Under the pieces are notes generated by a model, which worked only from the letters and a program-made list of their open reading frames with translations, had not been told where the DNA came from and did not search any database. 33,845 nt of DNA from Bradyrhizobium sacchari (GTDB lineage Bacteria; Pseudomonadota; Alphaproteobacteria; Rhizobiales; Xanthobacteraceae), in assembly GCF_002068095.1 (NCBI RefSeq), contig NZ_LWIG01000063.1, positions 178,058-211,902 on the forward strand, written 5' to 3'. Position 1 is the stretch's first letter; each line of letters begins with the position of its first letter. Below, piece by piece: positions 24,665 through 32,864 of the stretch. The position numbers and the translations under genes were made by a program.

Positions 24665-24727
24665 TTAGGTTATTGTTTGAGCATGATCTTTTCGGAAAAC
24701 CGCTACGCACTTTTCCGGATCATGCTC
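24665..24727. repeat. Palindromic repeat, copy 2 of 2
   Basis: Same 63-base unit as at 21502-21564: core 24681-24725 from GCATGATC to GATCATGC, with only a few differences inside. As with copy 1, it lies immediately downstream (7 bases) of a minus-strand stop codon, here fliJ. Confidence 0.75.
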
Positions 24728-24734
24728 TGGCGCC

Positions 24735-25154
24735 TTAAGCGACGGCGCCGATGCGGGCGCGCATCAGGCCGATGCTGTCGAGGTCGGCCTGTTCGCGGGC
24801 GTTCTCCTCGGCGCGTTCGCGGGCCTGGTCGCGCTCGTCGAGGAGCTCGACCTTCTTCAGCTCCTCGAAGGCCTCGGCCAGCGCGGCCTTGGCTTCGTCG
24901 AGCTGGCCCTTGAGCTCGTCGGCCGAGCGGGTCAGGTTCTCGCGGCGCTGGATCGCGGCCTTGGCATAGGTCGGATAGGCGAAGTGCGAGGGATCGTTGA
25001 TCCCGGCACGCTCCTGCTCGGTCTGGATCTCGCGTTCGAGATCGACCGACATCCGCTGGAAGTCGGCGATCATGGTCTCGATCTGGGTGACCCGGCGGCG
25101 CTTCTCGTCGACCTGAAACTTCTTCAGGCGGATGAGGGTATCACGTGACTTCAT
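24735..25154 (-). CDS. fliJ: Flagellar export chaperone/stalk protein FliJ
   Basis: A 139-aa, almost entirely helical protein. It is a long coiled coil from 'SRDTLIRLKKFQVDEKRRRV' through 'LTRSADELKGQLDEAKAALAEA' to 'AREQADLD'. FliJ forms the central stalk in the FliI hexamer and contacts FlhA, helping export of flagellar subunits. Length and helix pattern fit the alphaproteobacterial FliJ. It follows fliI by 133 bases on the same strand, wider than usual for this pair, and is followed by a palindromic repeat and a terminator. The sequence is weakly conserved in the family, so the call rests on position and coiled-coil character as well as recognisable text. Confidence 0.88.
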   Translation of the reverse strand: MKSRDTLIRLKKFQVDEKRRRVTQIETMIADFQRMSVDLEREIQTEQERAGINDPSHFAYPTYAKAAIQRRENLTRSADELKGQLDEAKAALAEAFEELKKVELLDERDQARERAEENAREQADLDSIGLMRARIGAVA

Positions 25155-25287
25155 CGACTCGTACTCCCCAGAAGTCCCCTAGCTGCAAGACATACGCACA
25201 TTGGGACGGCACCGGTCTCCCCACAGGCCCGATTGAGGCCAAGACCGGCTCTGCTACTCTGTGGGATCGGATGATGACCTGACAAAG

Positions 25288-26613
25288 TTAGCGTTCCGTT
25301 TCCAAATTGCCGAGGATTTGCGCCAACTGCCGGTAGCCGTCCGCCAGCGAGGCATTTTCGTCCTTGCGCTGCCGCAGGAACGCCTCCAGTGGCTCGTGCA
25401 GCCGGATCGCCTCGTCGACCTCGGGGCTGGAGCCGGCGCGGTAGGCGCCGAGCCGGATCAATTCCTCCATGTCGGCATAGGTCGCCATCACCGCCCGCGC
25501 CTTCTGGATGGTCGGCCAGAACTGCGGATCGGCAGATTTCGGCATGGTCCGGGAGACGGATTTGAGGATGTTGATGGCGGGGTAGCGGCCGCGCTCGGCG
25601 ATCGAGCGCTGCATCACGATGTGGCCGTCGAGGATGCCGCGGACGGCGTCCGCGATCGGCTCGTTGTGGTCGTCACCGTCGACCAGCACCGTGAAGATCG
25701 CGGTGATGGCGCCCTCGCCGAGGCCCGGCCCGGCCCGCTCCAGCAGCTTGGGCAGCTCGGTGAAGACGGTCGGCGTATAGCCCTTGGCGGTCGGCGGCTC
25801 GCCGGCGGACAGGCCGATCTCGCGCTGGGCCATGGCAAAGCGCGTCACCGAGTCCATCAGGCAGAGCACGTCCTGGTCCTCGTCGCGAAAATACTCGGCG
25901 ACCGCGAGCGTGAGATAAGCGGCCTGACGGCGCATCAGCGCCGGCTCGTCCGAGGTCGCGACCACGACAACCGAGCGCGCAAGACCCTCCTCGCCGAGAT
26001 CATCCTGCAGGAATTCCTGCACCTCGCGGCCGCGTTCGCCGATCAGCCCGATGACGCTGACGGCGGCATCGACGTTGCGTGCGAGCATCGACAGCAGCAC
26101 CGATTTGCCGACGCCGGAGCCCGCGAAGATGCCCATGCGCTGGCCGCGGCAGCATGTGAGAAACGTGTTCATCGCGCGCACGCCGAGATCGAGCGGGCTA
26201 CCGACGCGCTTGCGCGAATGCGCCGGCGGCGGCGTATTGCGGAACGGCATCGGCGAGGATCCCTGCGGCAGCGGCCCCTTGCCGTCGATCGGCTCGCCCA
26301 GCGCGTTGACCACGCGGCCGAGCCAGGCCGCACAGGGCCGCACCTGGTTGGCCGCATTGGCGATGACCGCCTTGCAGCCGCGGCGCACGCCGTCGAGGCC
26401 GGCGAACGGCATCACGACCGCATTGTTGCCGGAGAAGCCGATCACCTCGCAGGGAATGGTGCGGTTGGCGCCGGTCTCGATCACGAGCCGCGCGCCGACC
26501 GACATCGCATGGATGGGACCGGCCACCTCGACCATCAGGCCACGCACGCCGACCACACGGCCATAGATGTTGACGCCGTCGATGTCGCCGATCTGTTCGG
26601 CAAGAGCCTTCAT
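25288..26613 (-). CDS. fliI: Flagellum-specific ATPase FliI
   Basis: A 441-aa ATPase that energises flagellar type III export as a hexamer at the base of the export gate. Walker A is 'GSGVGKS' (165-171), followed by 'LIGERGREVQEF' (190-201) with the catalytic Glu and the Walker B 'DVLCLMDSVTRFA'. The segment 'LPKLLERAGPG' and 'SRSIAERGRYPAINI'-type text ('RSIAERGRYPAIN') are characteristic of FliI/SctN. The N-terminal ~100 residues form the beta-barrel domain. ATG at 26613 gives the normal length. The gene is divergent from ctrA, across a 433-base region rich in GANTC sites and with CtrA-like boxes, and it leads fliJ. Confidence 0.96.
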   Translation of the reverse strand: MKALAEQIGDIDGVNIYGRVVGVRGLMVEVAGPIHAMSVGARLVIETGANRTIPCEVIGFSGNNAVVMPFAGLDGVRRGCKAVIANAANQVRPCAAWLGRVVNALGEPIDGKGPLPQGSSPMPFRNTPPPAHSRKRVGSPLDLGVRAMNTFLTCCRGQRMGIFAGSGVGKSVLLSMLARNVDAAVSVIGLIGERGREVQEFLQDDLGEEGLARSVVVVATSDEPALMRRQAAYLTLAVAEYFRDEDQDVLCLMDSVTRFAMAQREIGLSAGEPPTAKGYTPTVFTELPKLLERAGPGLGEGAITAIFTVLVDGDDHNEPIADAVRGILDGHIVMQRSIAERGRYPAINILKSVSRTMPKSADPQFWPTIQKARAVMATYADMEELIRLGAYRAGSSPEVDEAIRLHEPLEAFLRQRKDENASLADGYRQLAQILGNLETER

Positions 26614-26716
26614 AAGGGGCGCGCCTTCATAAGAGGGCCTTCACGAGAGCAAGCGCGGTCGTGCTCCGGGACTTCACGGTGAAACTCTTAAGTTTCGCCA
26701 TATTTCTGAACGGCGC

Positions 26717-26731
26717 TTAACTTCGTGTTTA
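26717..26731. promoter_or_regulatory. CtrA-like box between fliI and ctrA
   Basis: TTAA-CTTCGTG-TTTA is one mismatch from TTAA-N7-TTAA. It lies 104 bases upstream of fliI and 330 upstream of ctrA, so it could serve fliI, ctrA or both. A second half-type site, TTAACCAT, is at 26940-26947, about 100 bases before ctrA. Confidence 0.45.
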
Positions 26732-26775
26732 CCCGCATCATTAATCATTGCGTCACTGTCTTTGTGACTGAGCGT

Positions 26776-26967
26776 GACTCCCCTTCAGAAGAAGGCTGAG
26801 TCGCGGGAGTCGGTTAGGCCCGTCTCTTAAAGTGGAACTTGAACAGATCGGGGTAACAAAAGCTGCTTCCAGCGCAAGACCTTAGGGCGATTCGACAAAA
26901 ATTGCACCGGGGGGACTTGCGTTCCAGAATCAGAGTTTGTTAACCATCTGTTGTCAGGATCCGAATC
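26776..26967. promoter_or_regulatory. Cluster of six GANTC (CcrM) sites upstream of ctrA
   Basis: GANTC occurs at 26776-26780, 26798-26802, 26807-26811, 26889-26893, 26927-26931 and 26963-26967. In Caulobacter a GANTC in the ctrA promoter ties transcription to the hemimethylated state after replication-fork passage. Six in 192 bases is dense for a high-GC genome. The 26614-27046 gap contains no gene. Confidence 0.6.
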
Positions 26968-27046
26968 AGTTGTTCAAAGGCGTTTTGTTGAGTGCCGCGA
27001 ATGCGGCCGACCTGACGCCCAGGAGCGGCGACTATGGGGAACTGGC

Positions 27047-27748
<702 letters not shown>

Positions 27749-27761
27749 TCTGGTCTACGTC

Positions 27762-27826
27762 GCGAGCCCGTCGGGGCTCGCTCCTCCCAGCCTGGACCCC
27801 GCCGCGAATGGCGGGGTTTTCGTTTT
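27762..27826 (+). terminator. Tandem hairpins, terminator of ctrA
   Basis: A perfect 8-bp stem with a 4-base loop (27762-27781) is followed by a 7-bp G+C stem (27797-27803 with 27810-27816) and the T-rich run TTTTCGTTTT (27817-27826). The second is a textbook rho-independent terminator starting about 48 bases after the ctrA stop. Confidence 0.8.
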
Positions 27827-27837
27827 GGGGGAAGTTC

Positions 27838-27970
27838 TTCTCCCTCTCCCGCTTGCGGGAGAGGGTCGGGGTGAGGGTCTCTCCGCATCGGGACAGTCCC
27901 CGTGTGGAAAAAGCCCCCACCCGCTGCGCTCACGCGCAGCGACCTCCCCCGCAAGCGGGAGAGGTTACAC
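27838..27970. repeat. Intergenic repeat with inverted CCTCTCCCGC ends
   Basis: Opens with a perfect hairpin at 27842-27865 (11-bp arms) and closes with a similar one around 27945-27966 (CCTCCCCCGC...GCGGGAGAGG). A hairpin GCTGCGCT...AGCGCAGC-like stretch lies inside. It resembles the element at 30071-30257 in kind. Open frames running through it are not genes. Confidence 0.65.
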
Positions 27971-28059
27971 CGGCCGTGCCGACCACCCTTCACCCGCCTC
28001 TAACGTTGAACCGCTACCCTTCCCGCGCCGACGAATGGTCGCTGCACGATGGGGGAACG

Positions 28060-28464
28060 ATGATCCTGCAATCACTCGCCGGCCTGCCCGCCTTCCTGGT
28101 CTATTTCTGCACCGGGCTGGTCGCGATCGTGGCGTATCTGTCCGTCTATACCCGCATCACCCCCTACAACGAGTTCCAGCTCATCCGCGACAATGAGCCG
28201 GCTGCCGCGATCGCGCTCGGCCTGAGCCTGCTCGGCTTCGTCGCGCCGCTGGTCAGCGCCATCGCGCATTCGGCCAATGTGCTGGACTGCCTGATCTGGG
28301 CAATGATCGCGCTCGTCGTGCAGGTCATCGTGTTCTTCCTCGTCAAGGTGCCGGTGCCGAACCTGTCGGCGCGGATCGCCGCCGGCGAGCTTGCGCCCGC
28401 CATCTGGCTCGGCCTGTCCTCGCTCGCCGCGGGCCTGCTCAACGCCGCCTGCATGATCTACTGA
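28060..28464 (+). CDS. DUF350 (YjfL-like) inner-membrane protein
   Basis: A 134-aa membrane protein with four hydrophobic segments: about 6-27, 45-68, 73-95 and 107-132. The text 'YTRITPYNEFQLIRDNEPAAAIALG' between helices 1 and 2 is the DUF350/YjfL signature. GGGGGA five bases before ATG 28060 fixes the start, and the longer open frame upstream runs through a repeat. It opens a three-gene run with a YjfM/YgiB-like protein and a YjfC-like ATP-grasp protein, the same set as E. coli yjfL-yjfM-yjfC. Biochemical function is not established to my knowledge; the set has been proposed to modify and handle a peptide or protein at the membrane. Confidence 0.82.
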   Translation: MILQSLAGLPAFLVYFCTGLVAIVAYLSVYTRITPYNEFQLIRDNEPAAAIALGLSLLGFVAPLVSAIAHSANVLDCLIWAMIALVVQVIVFFLVKVPVPNLSARIAAGELAPAIWLGLSSLAAGLLNAACMIY

Positions 28465-28481
28465 CATGGTAGCGAAGTGAT

Positions 28482-28892
28482 ATGGCCAACAAGCCTCCCA
28501 GCAAGGAGTTCAGCAGGCGCCGGCCGCGCCTGCCGGCGGACCTGCAGCTGCCGCCGAGGCAGCCGGTGAAGCGCTCCGGCCATGTCGCCCTGCTGGTGAT
28601 GGGCACGATCGCGGTCGGCACCACCGCCTACACGCTGATGCCGCGGCAGACCTGCGAGCCCTCTCCTCCCGGGACGGATCCAGCGGTGCAGACGAGCACC
28701 GCGTGCAGCAGCAGCAGAAGCGGCTCCTCGGGCGGCAGTGGCGGCTCGGGTTCGTCGTCGTCGCGATCGAGCTTCTACAGCAGCGATTCCTCCAGCCATT
28801 CTTCGTCGAGCACGTCATCCGACTCCGGCCACGGCAGCGTGAGCCGCGGCGGCTTCGGCTCGTTCGGGCATGGTTTCTCTAGCGGCGGCTGA
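28482..28892 (+). CDS. Ser/Gly-rich membrane-anchored protein, YjfM/YgiB (DUF1190)-like
   Basis: A 136-aa protein: basic N-terminus (residues 8-32, 'SKEFSRRRPRLPADLQLPP'), one membrane helix (33-53), Cys58 and Cys75, then a Ser/Gly stretch (76-119) that is more than half Ser. The end 'SRGGFGSFGHGFSSGG' contains the 'SRGGFG' text I associate with DUF1190 proteins such as YgiB and YjfM. It terminates in Gly-Gly. It is shorter than E. coli YgiB. The stop lies three bases before the ATG of the ATP-grasp gene, so the two are tightly coupled. I infer that the flexible tail is the acceptor for the ligase. DUF1190 membership is likely but not certain. Confidence 0.7.
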   Translation: MANKPPSKEFSRRRPRLPADLQLPPRQPVKRSGHVALLVMGTIAVGTTAYTLMPRQTCEPSPPGTDPAVQTSTACSSSRSGSSGGSGGSGSSSSRSSFYSSDSSSHSSSSTSSDSGHGSVSRGGFGSFGHGFSSGG

Positions 28893-28895
28893 CTT

Positions 28896-30056
28896 ATGCA
28901 GCGCATCACCTGTCTGGAGCGCGACGACTGGCGGGAAACCGCAGCGCAATGCGGCTTCGTCTTCCACACCATCGGCGGCGACCGCTATTGGGATGAGCGC
29001 GCCTATTACGGCTTCACGCTGGACGAGATCGAACGCGGCATCGAGACGCCGACCGGCGAGATCGACGCGATGTGTCTCGAGCTTGCCGGCCGCGTGATCG
29101 GCGACGAGCGGCACCTGCGACGGCTGAAGATTCCGGAGGCGTTCTGGGATCTCATCGCCGAGAGCCGGAAGCGCGACGACCGCAGCCTCTACGGCCGCCT
29201 CGACCTGAAGTACGACGGCAAGGGGCCGGCGAAGCTGCTCGAATACAACGCGGATACGCCGACCTCGATCTTCGAGGCCGCGGTGTTTCAATGGACCTGG
29301 CTCGAACAGGCGATCGAGCGCCGCATCGTCCCGGTGCGGGCCGATCAGTTCAACTCCATCCATGAACGCCTGATCGAGGCATGGAAGACGATCGCGGCAG
29401 GCCATCACCTGCACCTCACCGGCGCAATTGAAAATGCCGAGGACGCGGGTACGCTCGCTTATCTCGAAGACACGGCACGGCAAGCCGGACTCTCGACCAC
29501 GCTGCTCGACATCGAGCAGGTCGGCTGGCGCGATGAGGGCGGCGGCTTTGTCGATCTCGACGATGCCGACATCGCGCTCGCCTTCAAGCTCTATCCCTGG
29601 GAATGGATGTTCCAGGACGCCTTCGGCGCAAAGCTCAAGGAAGCCCCGACGCGCTGGATCGAGCCGCCTTGGAAGGCGGTGCTCTCCAACAAGGGCATCC
29701 TGCCGCTGCTCTGGGAGATGTTTCCGAACCACCCCAATTTGCTGCCGGCCTTCTTCGAGGATGATCCACGCGCCGCCGAGCTCGGCAGCTCCTATGTGCG
29801 CAAGCCGTTGCTGTCGCGCGAAGGCGCCAATGTCACGCTGGTCTCCGGCGGCATGCCGCTCGACGAGCAGGCGGGTCCGTACGGTGCCGAAGGCTTCGTG
29901 CGGCAGGCGCTGTCACCGCTGCCGAACTTTTCCGGCTTCTATCCGGTGATCGGAAGCTGGTTGGTGAACCACGAGCCCTGCGGGCTGTCGATCCGCGAAG
30001 ACGAGAGTCCGATCACGGGCAACAGCTCGCGGTTTCTGCCGCATGCGATTCTGTGA
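28896..30056 (+). CDS. Glutathionylspermidine synthase-like ATP-grasp ligase (YjfC/YgiC type)
   Basis: A 386-aa ATP-grasp amide ligase. It corresponds to the synthetase half of Gss; the N-terminal amidase domain is absent, as in YgiC and YjfC. Recognisable blocks are 'YGRLDLKYDGKGPAKLLEYN' (99-118), 'ADTPTSIFEAA' (119-129), 'WKAVLSNKGILPLLW' (259-273) and 'YVRKPLLSREGANV' (300-313), where Lys303, Arg308 and Glu309 are candidate ATP or Mg ligands. Gss makes glutathionylspermidine; the YgiC/YjfC branch has not, to my knowledge, been shown to do so, and its partners suggest a protein or peptide substrate. It is the last gene of the cassette and is followed by a hairpin-rich repeat. Confidence 0.88.
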   Translation: MQRITCLERDDWRETAAQCGFVFHTIGGDRYWDERAYYGFTLDEIERGIETPTGEIDAMCLELAGRVIGDERHLRRLKIPEAFWDLIAESRKRDDRSLYGRLDLKYDGKGPAKLLEYNADTPTSIFEAAVFQWTWLEQAIERRIVPVRADQFNSIHERLIEAWKTIAAGHHLHLTGAIENAEDAGTLAYLEDTARQAGLSTTLLDIEQVGWRDEGGGFVDLDDADIALAFKLYPWEWMFQDAFGAKLKEAPTRWIEPPWKAVLSNKGILPLLWEMFPNHPNLLPAFFEDDPRAAELGSSYVRKPLLSREGANVTLVSGGMPLDEQAGPYGAEGFVRQALSPLPNFSGFYPVIGSWLVNHEPCGLSIREDESPITGNSSRFLPHAIL

Positions 30057-30070
30057 GGCTGCTCTTCTTC

Positions 30071-30257
30071 CCTTCTCCCCTTGTGGAAGAAGGTGGCATA
30101 GGCGGCCTTCGGCCGCCGTTCTTAAGAACGCCGAAGCAAAGCTTCGGCTATGGCGCCGGATGAGGGGTTCAGTCCACTCGCAACACTATTCGTGGGGATA
30201 GAGACCCCTCACCCGGCTTCGCTAACGCGAAGCCACCCTCTCCCACAAGGGGAGAGG
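30071..30257. repeat. 187-bp mosaic repeat with inverted ends and inner hairpins
   Basis: Outer arms 30071-30097 and 30232-30257 are complementary with few mismatches (CCTTCTCCCC...GGGGAGAGG). Inside are two perfect short hairpins: GGCGGCCTTCGGCCGCC (30101-30117) and GCCGAAGCAAAGCTTCGGC (30130-30148). It separates convergent transcripts of the ATP-grasp gene and cheR and could terminate both. Confidence 0.65.
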
Positions 30258-30270
30258 GTGAGGAAGCTCC

Positions 30271-31143
30271 TCACCTCGCCGCGGCAACCTTCAGCGGCTG
30301 CGGCATCAGCCCGCCCATCGCCCGGCCGGAGCGCGCGGGGTTGAGCTGATAGAGGCCGCGGCGCTCGGTGATCGGGCGGAACGCGTCGGTGATACCGACG
30401 ACGGATTCGGCGGCGCCGAGCAGCAGCGTGCCGTCGGCCTCCGTCGCCTTCGCCAAGCGCTCGAAGATCACCGCCTTGGTGTCCTGATCGAAATAGATCA
30501 GCACGTTGCGGCAGAAGATCACATCGAACGTGCCGAGATGGGAGAAGTCCTGCAGCAAATTGAGCTGGCGGAACTGCACCATGGCGCGAATGTCGGCGTT
30601 GAGCTGCCAGAGCTCGCCGACTTGCGTGAAGTATTTCATCAGATGCTGGATCGGCAGGCCGCGCTGCACCTCGAACTGGCTGTAGACGCCGGCCCTGGAT
30701 TTCTCCAGCACCTCCTGCGACAGATCGGTGGCGACGATCTCGATGCGCCAGCCCGCGAGGGCCGCGCCCATCTCCTTCACGCACATCGCGATCGAATAAG
30801 GCTCCTGCCCCGTCGACGAAGCCGCCGACCAGATGCGAAGCGATTTGCGCGCGGCGCGCGCCTGGACCAGGCCCGGCAGAATGGTGTCGCGCAGATGATC
30901 GAACGGGATCTTGTCGCGGTAGAAGAAGGTCTCGTTGGTGGTCATGGCTTCGACCACGTCGGTCGCAAGCCGGCCATCGCCGTTCCTGATCTTCAGCACG
31001 AGATCGGGAATGCCAGGAAGGCTCGCCTTGCGGGCAAGCGGCAGCAGCCGGCTCTCGACCAGGTACTGCTTGTCGGGGGAGAGATCGAGGCCCGAGCGCT
31101 CCTTCAGGAACTTGCGCAGATAATCGTAATCTGCGGGCGTCAC
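30271..31143 (-). CDS. cheR: Chemotaxis methyltransferase CheR
   Basis: A 290-aa SAM-dependent enzyme that methylates glutamates of chemoreceptors. The N-terminal helical CheR_N domain (1 to about 75) includes 'YLRKFLKERSGLDLSPDKQY' and 'MTTNETFFYRD'. The catalytic domain has the SAM motif 'IWSAASSTGQEPYSIAM', then 'IVATDLSQEVLEKSRAGVYS' and 'FDVIFCRNVLIYFD'. It starts at a GTG (31143) that overlaps the cheB stop by 4 bases, so the two adaptation enzymes are translationally coupled. There is no C-terminal NWETF-binding extension or TPR. It is the last gene of the che operon. Confidence 0.96.
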   Translation of the reverse strand: MTPADYDYLRKFLKERSGLDLSPDKQYLVESRLLPLARKASLPGIPDLVLKIRNGDGRLATDVVEAMTTNETFFYRDKIPFDHLRDTILPGLVQARAARKSLRIWSAASSTGQEPYSIAMCVKEMGAALAGWRIEIVATDLSQEVLEKSRAGVYSQFEVQRGLPIQHLMKYFTQVGELWQLNADIRAMVQFRQLNLLQDFSHLGTFDVIFCRNVLIYFDQDTKAVIFERLAKATEADGTLLLGAAESVVGITDAFRPITERRGLYQLNPARSGRAMGGLMPQPLKVAAAR

Positions 31144-32351
31144 GAGCGGTCTCCCGAGAACAGCCGGTTGACCTTGGCACCGATCTGGTTGAGCGGCAGG
31201 ATCGCCGCACAGATGCCGGCATTGGCGGCCGCGCCGGGCATGCCCCAGACCACGCTGGAGGCTTCATCCTGCGCGATCACGCTGCCGCCGGCCGCAACAA
31301 TGTCCTTGCCGCCACGCATGCCGTCCGAGCCCATGCCCGTCAGGATCACGGAGAGGATGTTGCCGTGCCAGATGTCGATGGCGGAAGTGAACAGCGGATC
31401 GACCGCGGGCTTGCAGAAATTGACGGCGGGGCCGTCGTCGAGCGCAATCACCGTGTCCGCGCCGCTGCGCGCGAGGCGCATGTGCTTGCCGCCGGGTGCG
31501 AGATAGATCCGTCCCGGCTTCACCGGCTCGCCGTCGACCGCCTCGGCTGCCGGGCGGCGGCTCGAACGCGCCAGATGCTCGGCGAGAATGGTGGTGAAGG
31601 TCGGCGGCATGTGCTGGGTGATCAGCACCGGAAAACGGTCGATGACAGGACCGAGCTCGGTGACGAGCGCCATCAGCGCCTGCGGACCGCCGGTCGAGGA
31701 GCCGATCAGCAGCACCTTCGGAGCCTGAGTGGAGAACGGGCGCGTCGACAGCGCTCCCGACGACAGGGCATGTACGGCTGGAGCGGGTGCCGGCGCGGCA
31801 GTACGGGCAATGGCCGGTGCGCGCGCAGCCGGGGCAGTCGCAGCAGCAGGGCTCGCCGGCGCGAGCGGCGGGCTCGCAACCGCGGGCTTGCGGCGCAGCC
31901 GCGCACCGAGATGACGGATCTTCTGGATCAGGTCGTGGTGGAAGGTGTCGGCGGCCGACGCCTCGCGCGTCGATTCCGGCTTCGGAATGTAGTCGGCCGC
32001 GCCGAGCGACAACGCCTTGAAGCTTATCTCGGCGTTGCGGCGCGTCAGCGTCGAAGCCATGATGATGACGAGATCGCGCTTCTTCGCCAGCAATTGCGGC
32101 AGCGCCGAGATGCCGTCGAGCTCCGGCATTTCGATGTCGAGCACGGCGACATCGGGGTTGATGCGTTCAAGCTGGTTGACCGCCTCGAGCCCGGTGCGCA
32201 GGGAAGCAGCGACCTCCATGTCGTGCTCGGCACCGATCCAGCGCGAGATCAGACCGCGGATGACGACGGAGTCGTCGACGATCATCACCCGCAGAGGTCC
32301 GGCTTCGCGCGACGTGCCCGTGGTCGAATTACCTGCGAACGCAACACTCAT
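31140..32351 (-). CDS. cheB: Chemotaxis methylesterase/response regulator CheB
   Basis: A 403-aa receptor methylesterase and deamidase controlled by CheA phosphorylation. The receiver domain (20 to about 145) has phosphoacceptor Asp72 in 'AVLDIEMPELDG' and the Lys of 'IPKPES'. The catalytic domain (about 212-398) has the triad Ser219 ('GSSTGG'), His247 ('QHMPP') and Asp343 ('GMGSDG'). The linker between them (about 155-210) is very long and Ala/Pro-rich, compared with ~15 residues in enteric CheB. The N-terminus has a short extra Ser/Thr-rich segment before the receiver. It lies 75 bases downstream of the cheY stop. Confidence 0.96.
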   Translation of the reverse strand: MSVAFAGNSTTGTSREAGPLRVMIVDDSVVIRGLISRWIGAEHDMEVAASLRTGLEAVNQLERINPDVAVLDIEMPELDGISALPQLLAKKRDLVIIMASTLTRRNAEISFKALSLGAADYIPKPESTREASAADTFHHDLIQKIRHLGARLRRKPAVASPPLAPASPAAATAPAARAPAIARTAAPAPAPAVHALSSGALSTRPFSTQAPKVLLIGSSTGGPQALMALVTELGPVIDRFPVLITQHMPPTFTTILAEHLARSSRRPAAEAVDGEPVKPGRIYLAPGGKHMRLARSGADTVIALDDGPAVNFCKPAVDPLFTSAIDIWHGNILSVILTGMGSDGMRGGKDIVAAGGSVIAQDEASSVVWGMPGAAANAGICAAILPLNQIGAKVNRLFSGDRS

Positions 32352-32426
32352 TACTCACCAACTCAGACTGAAACGGTTCAGTTGAAAACAATCGCCGAAG
32401 GATCCGTTCAGCCTCCGGGCGGTCGC

Positions 32427-32792
32427 TCAGATAAGTCCAACTTCCTGGAATTTCGCCGTCACGATGTCCTTGTCGAACGGCTTCATGATGTACTCGTTGG
32501 CGCCGGCGTGCAGCGCGCGTGCAATATGCGCAACGTCGTTCTCGGTGGTGCAGAACACCACCTTGGGCTGGTCGCCGCCGGGCATGCGGCGGAGGTGGCC
32601 GAGGAACTCGTAACCGTCCATGACGGGCATGTTCCAGTCGAGCAGCACCGCGTCGGGCAGGCCGCGCTTGCAGGCCTCCAGCGCCTTCTCACCGTCCTCG
32701 GCTTCGAGGATCTGGAAGTCGAGGCCCTCCAGAATCCGGCGCGCAACCTTGCGGATGACGCTGGAATCATCAACGACGAGACAAGTTCGCAT
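32427..32792 (-). CDS. cheY: Single-domain response regulator CheY
   Basis: A 121-aa stand-alone receiver. Acidic pocket Asp8/Asp9, phosphoacceptor Asp52 ('LLDWNMPVMDGYEFL'), Thr82 or Thr83 ('VFCTTEND') and Lys104 ('IMKPFD') are all present. It is the expected flagellar-motor regulator or phosphate sink phosphorylated by CheA. Position between cheW and cheB in the operon supports this. Rhizobia often carry several cheY genes, so whether this one binds the motor cannot be told. Confidence 0.93.
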   Translation of the reverse strand: MRTCLVVDDSSVIRKVARRILEGLDFQILEAEDGEKALEACKRGLPDAVLLDWNMPVMDGYEFLGHLRRMPGGDQPKVVFCTTENDVAHIARALHAGANEYIMKPFDKDIVTAKFQEVGLI

Positions 32793-32864
32793 GTGAACCT
32801 CTGCTTCCTATCCCCTTTGCAGGGACACTCCAATTACTGGCACGTCCGCGGCAATGCCGCCGTA

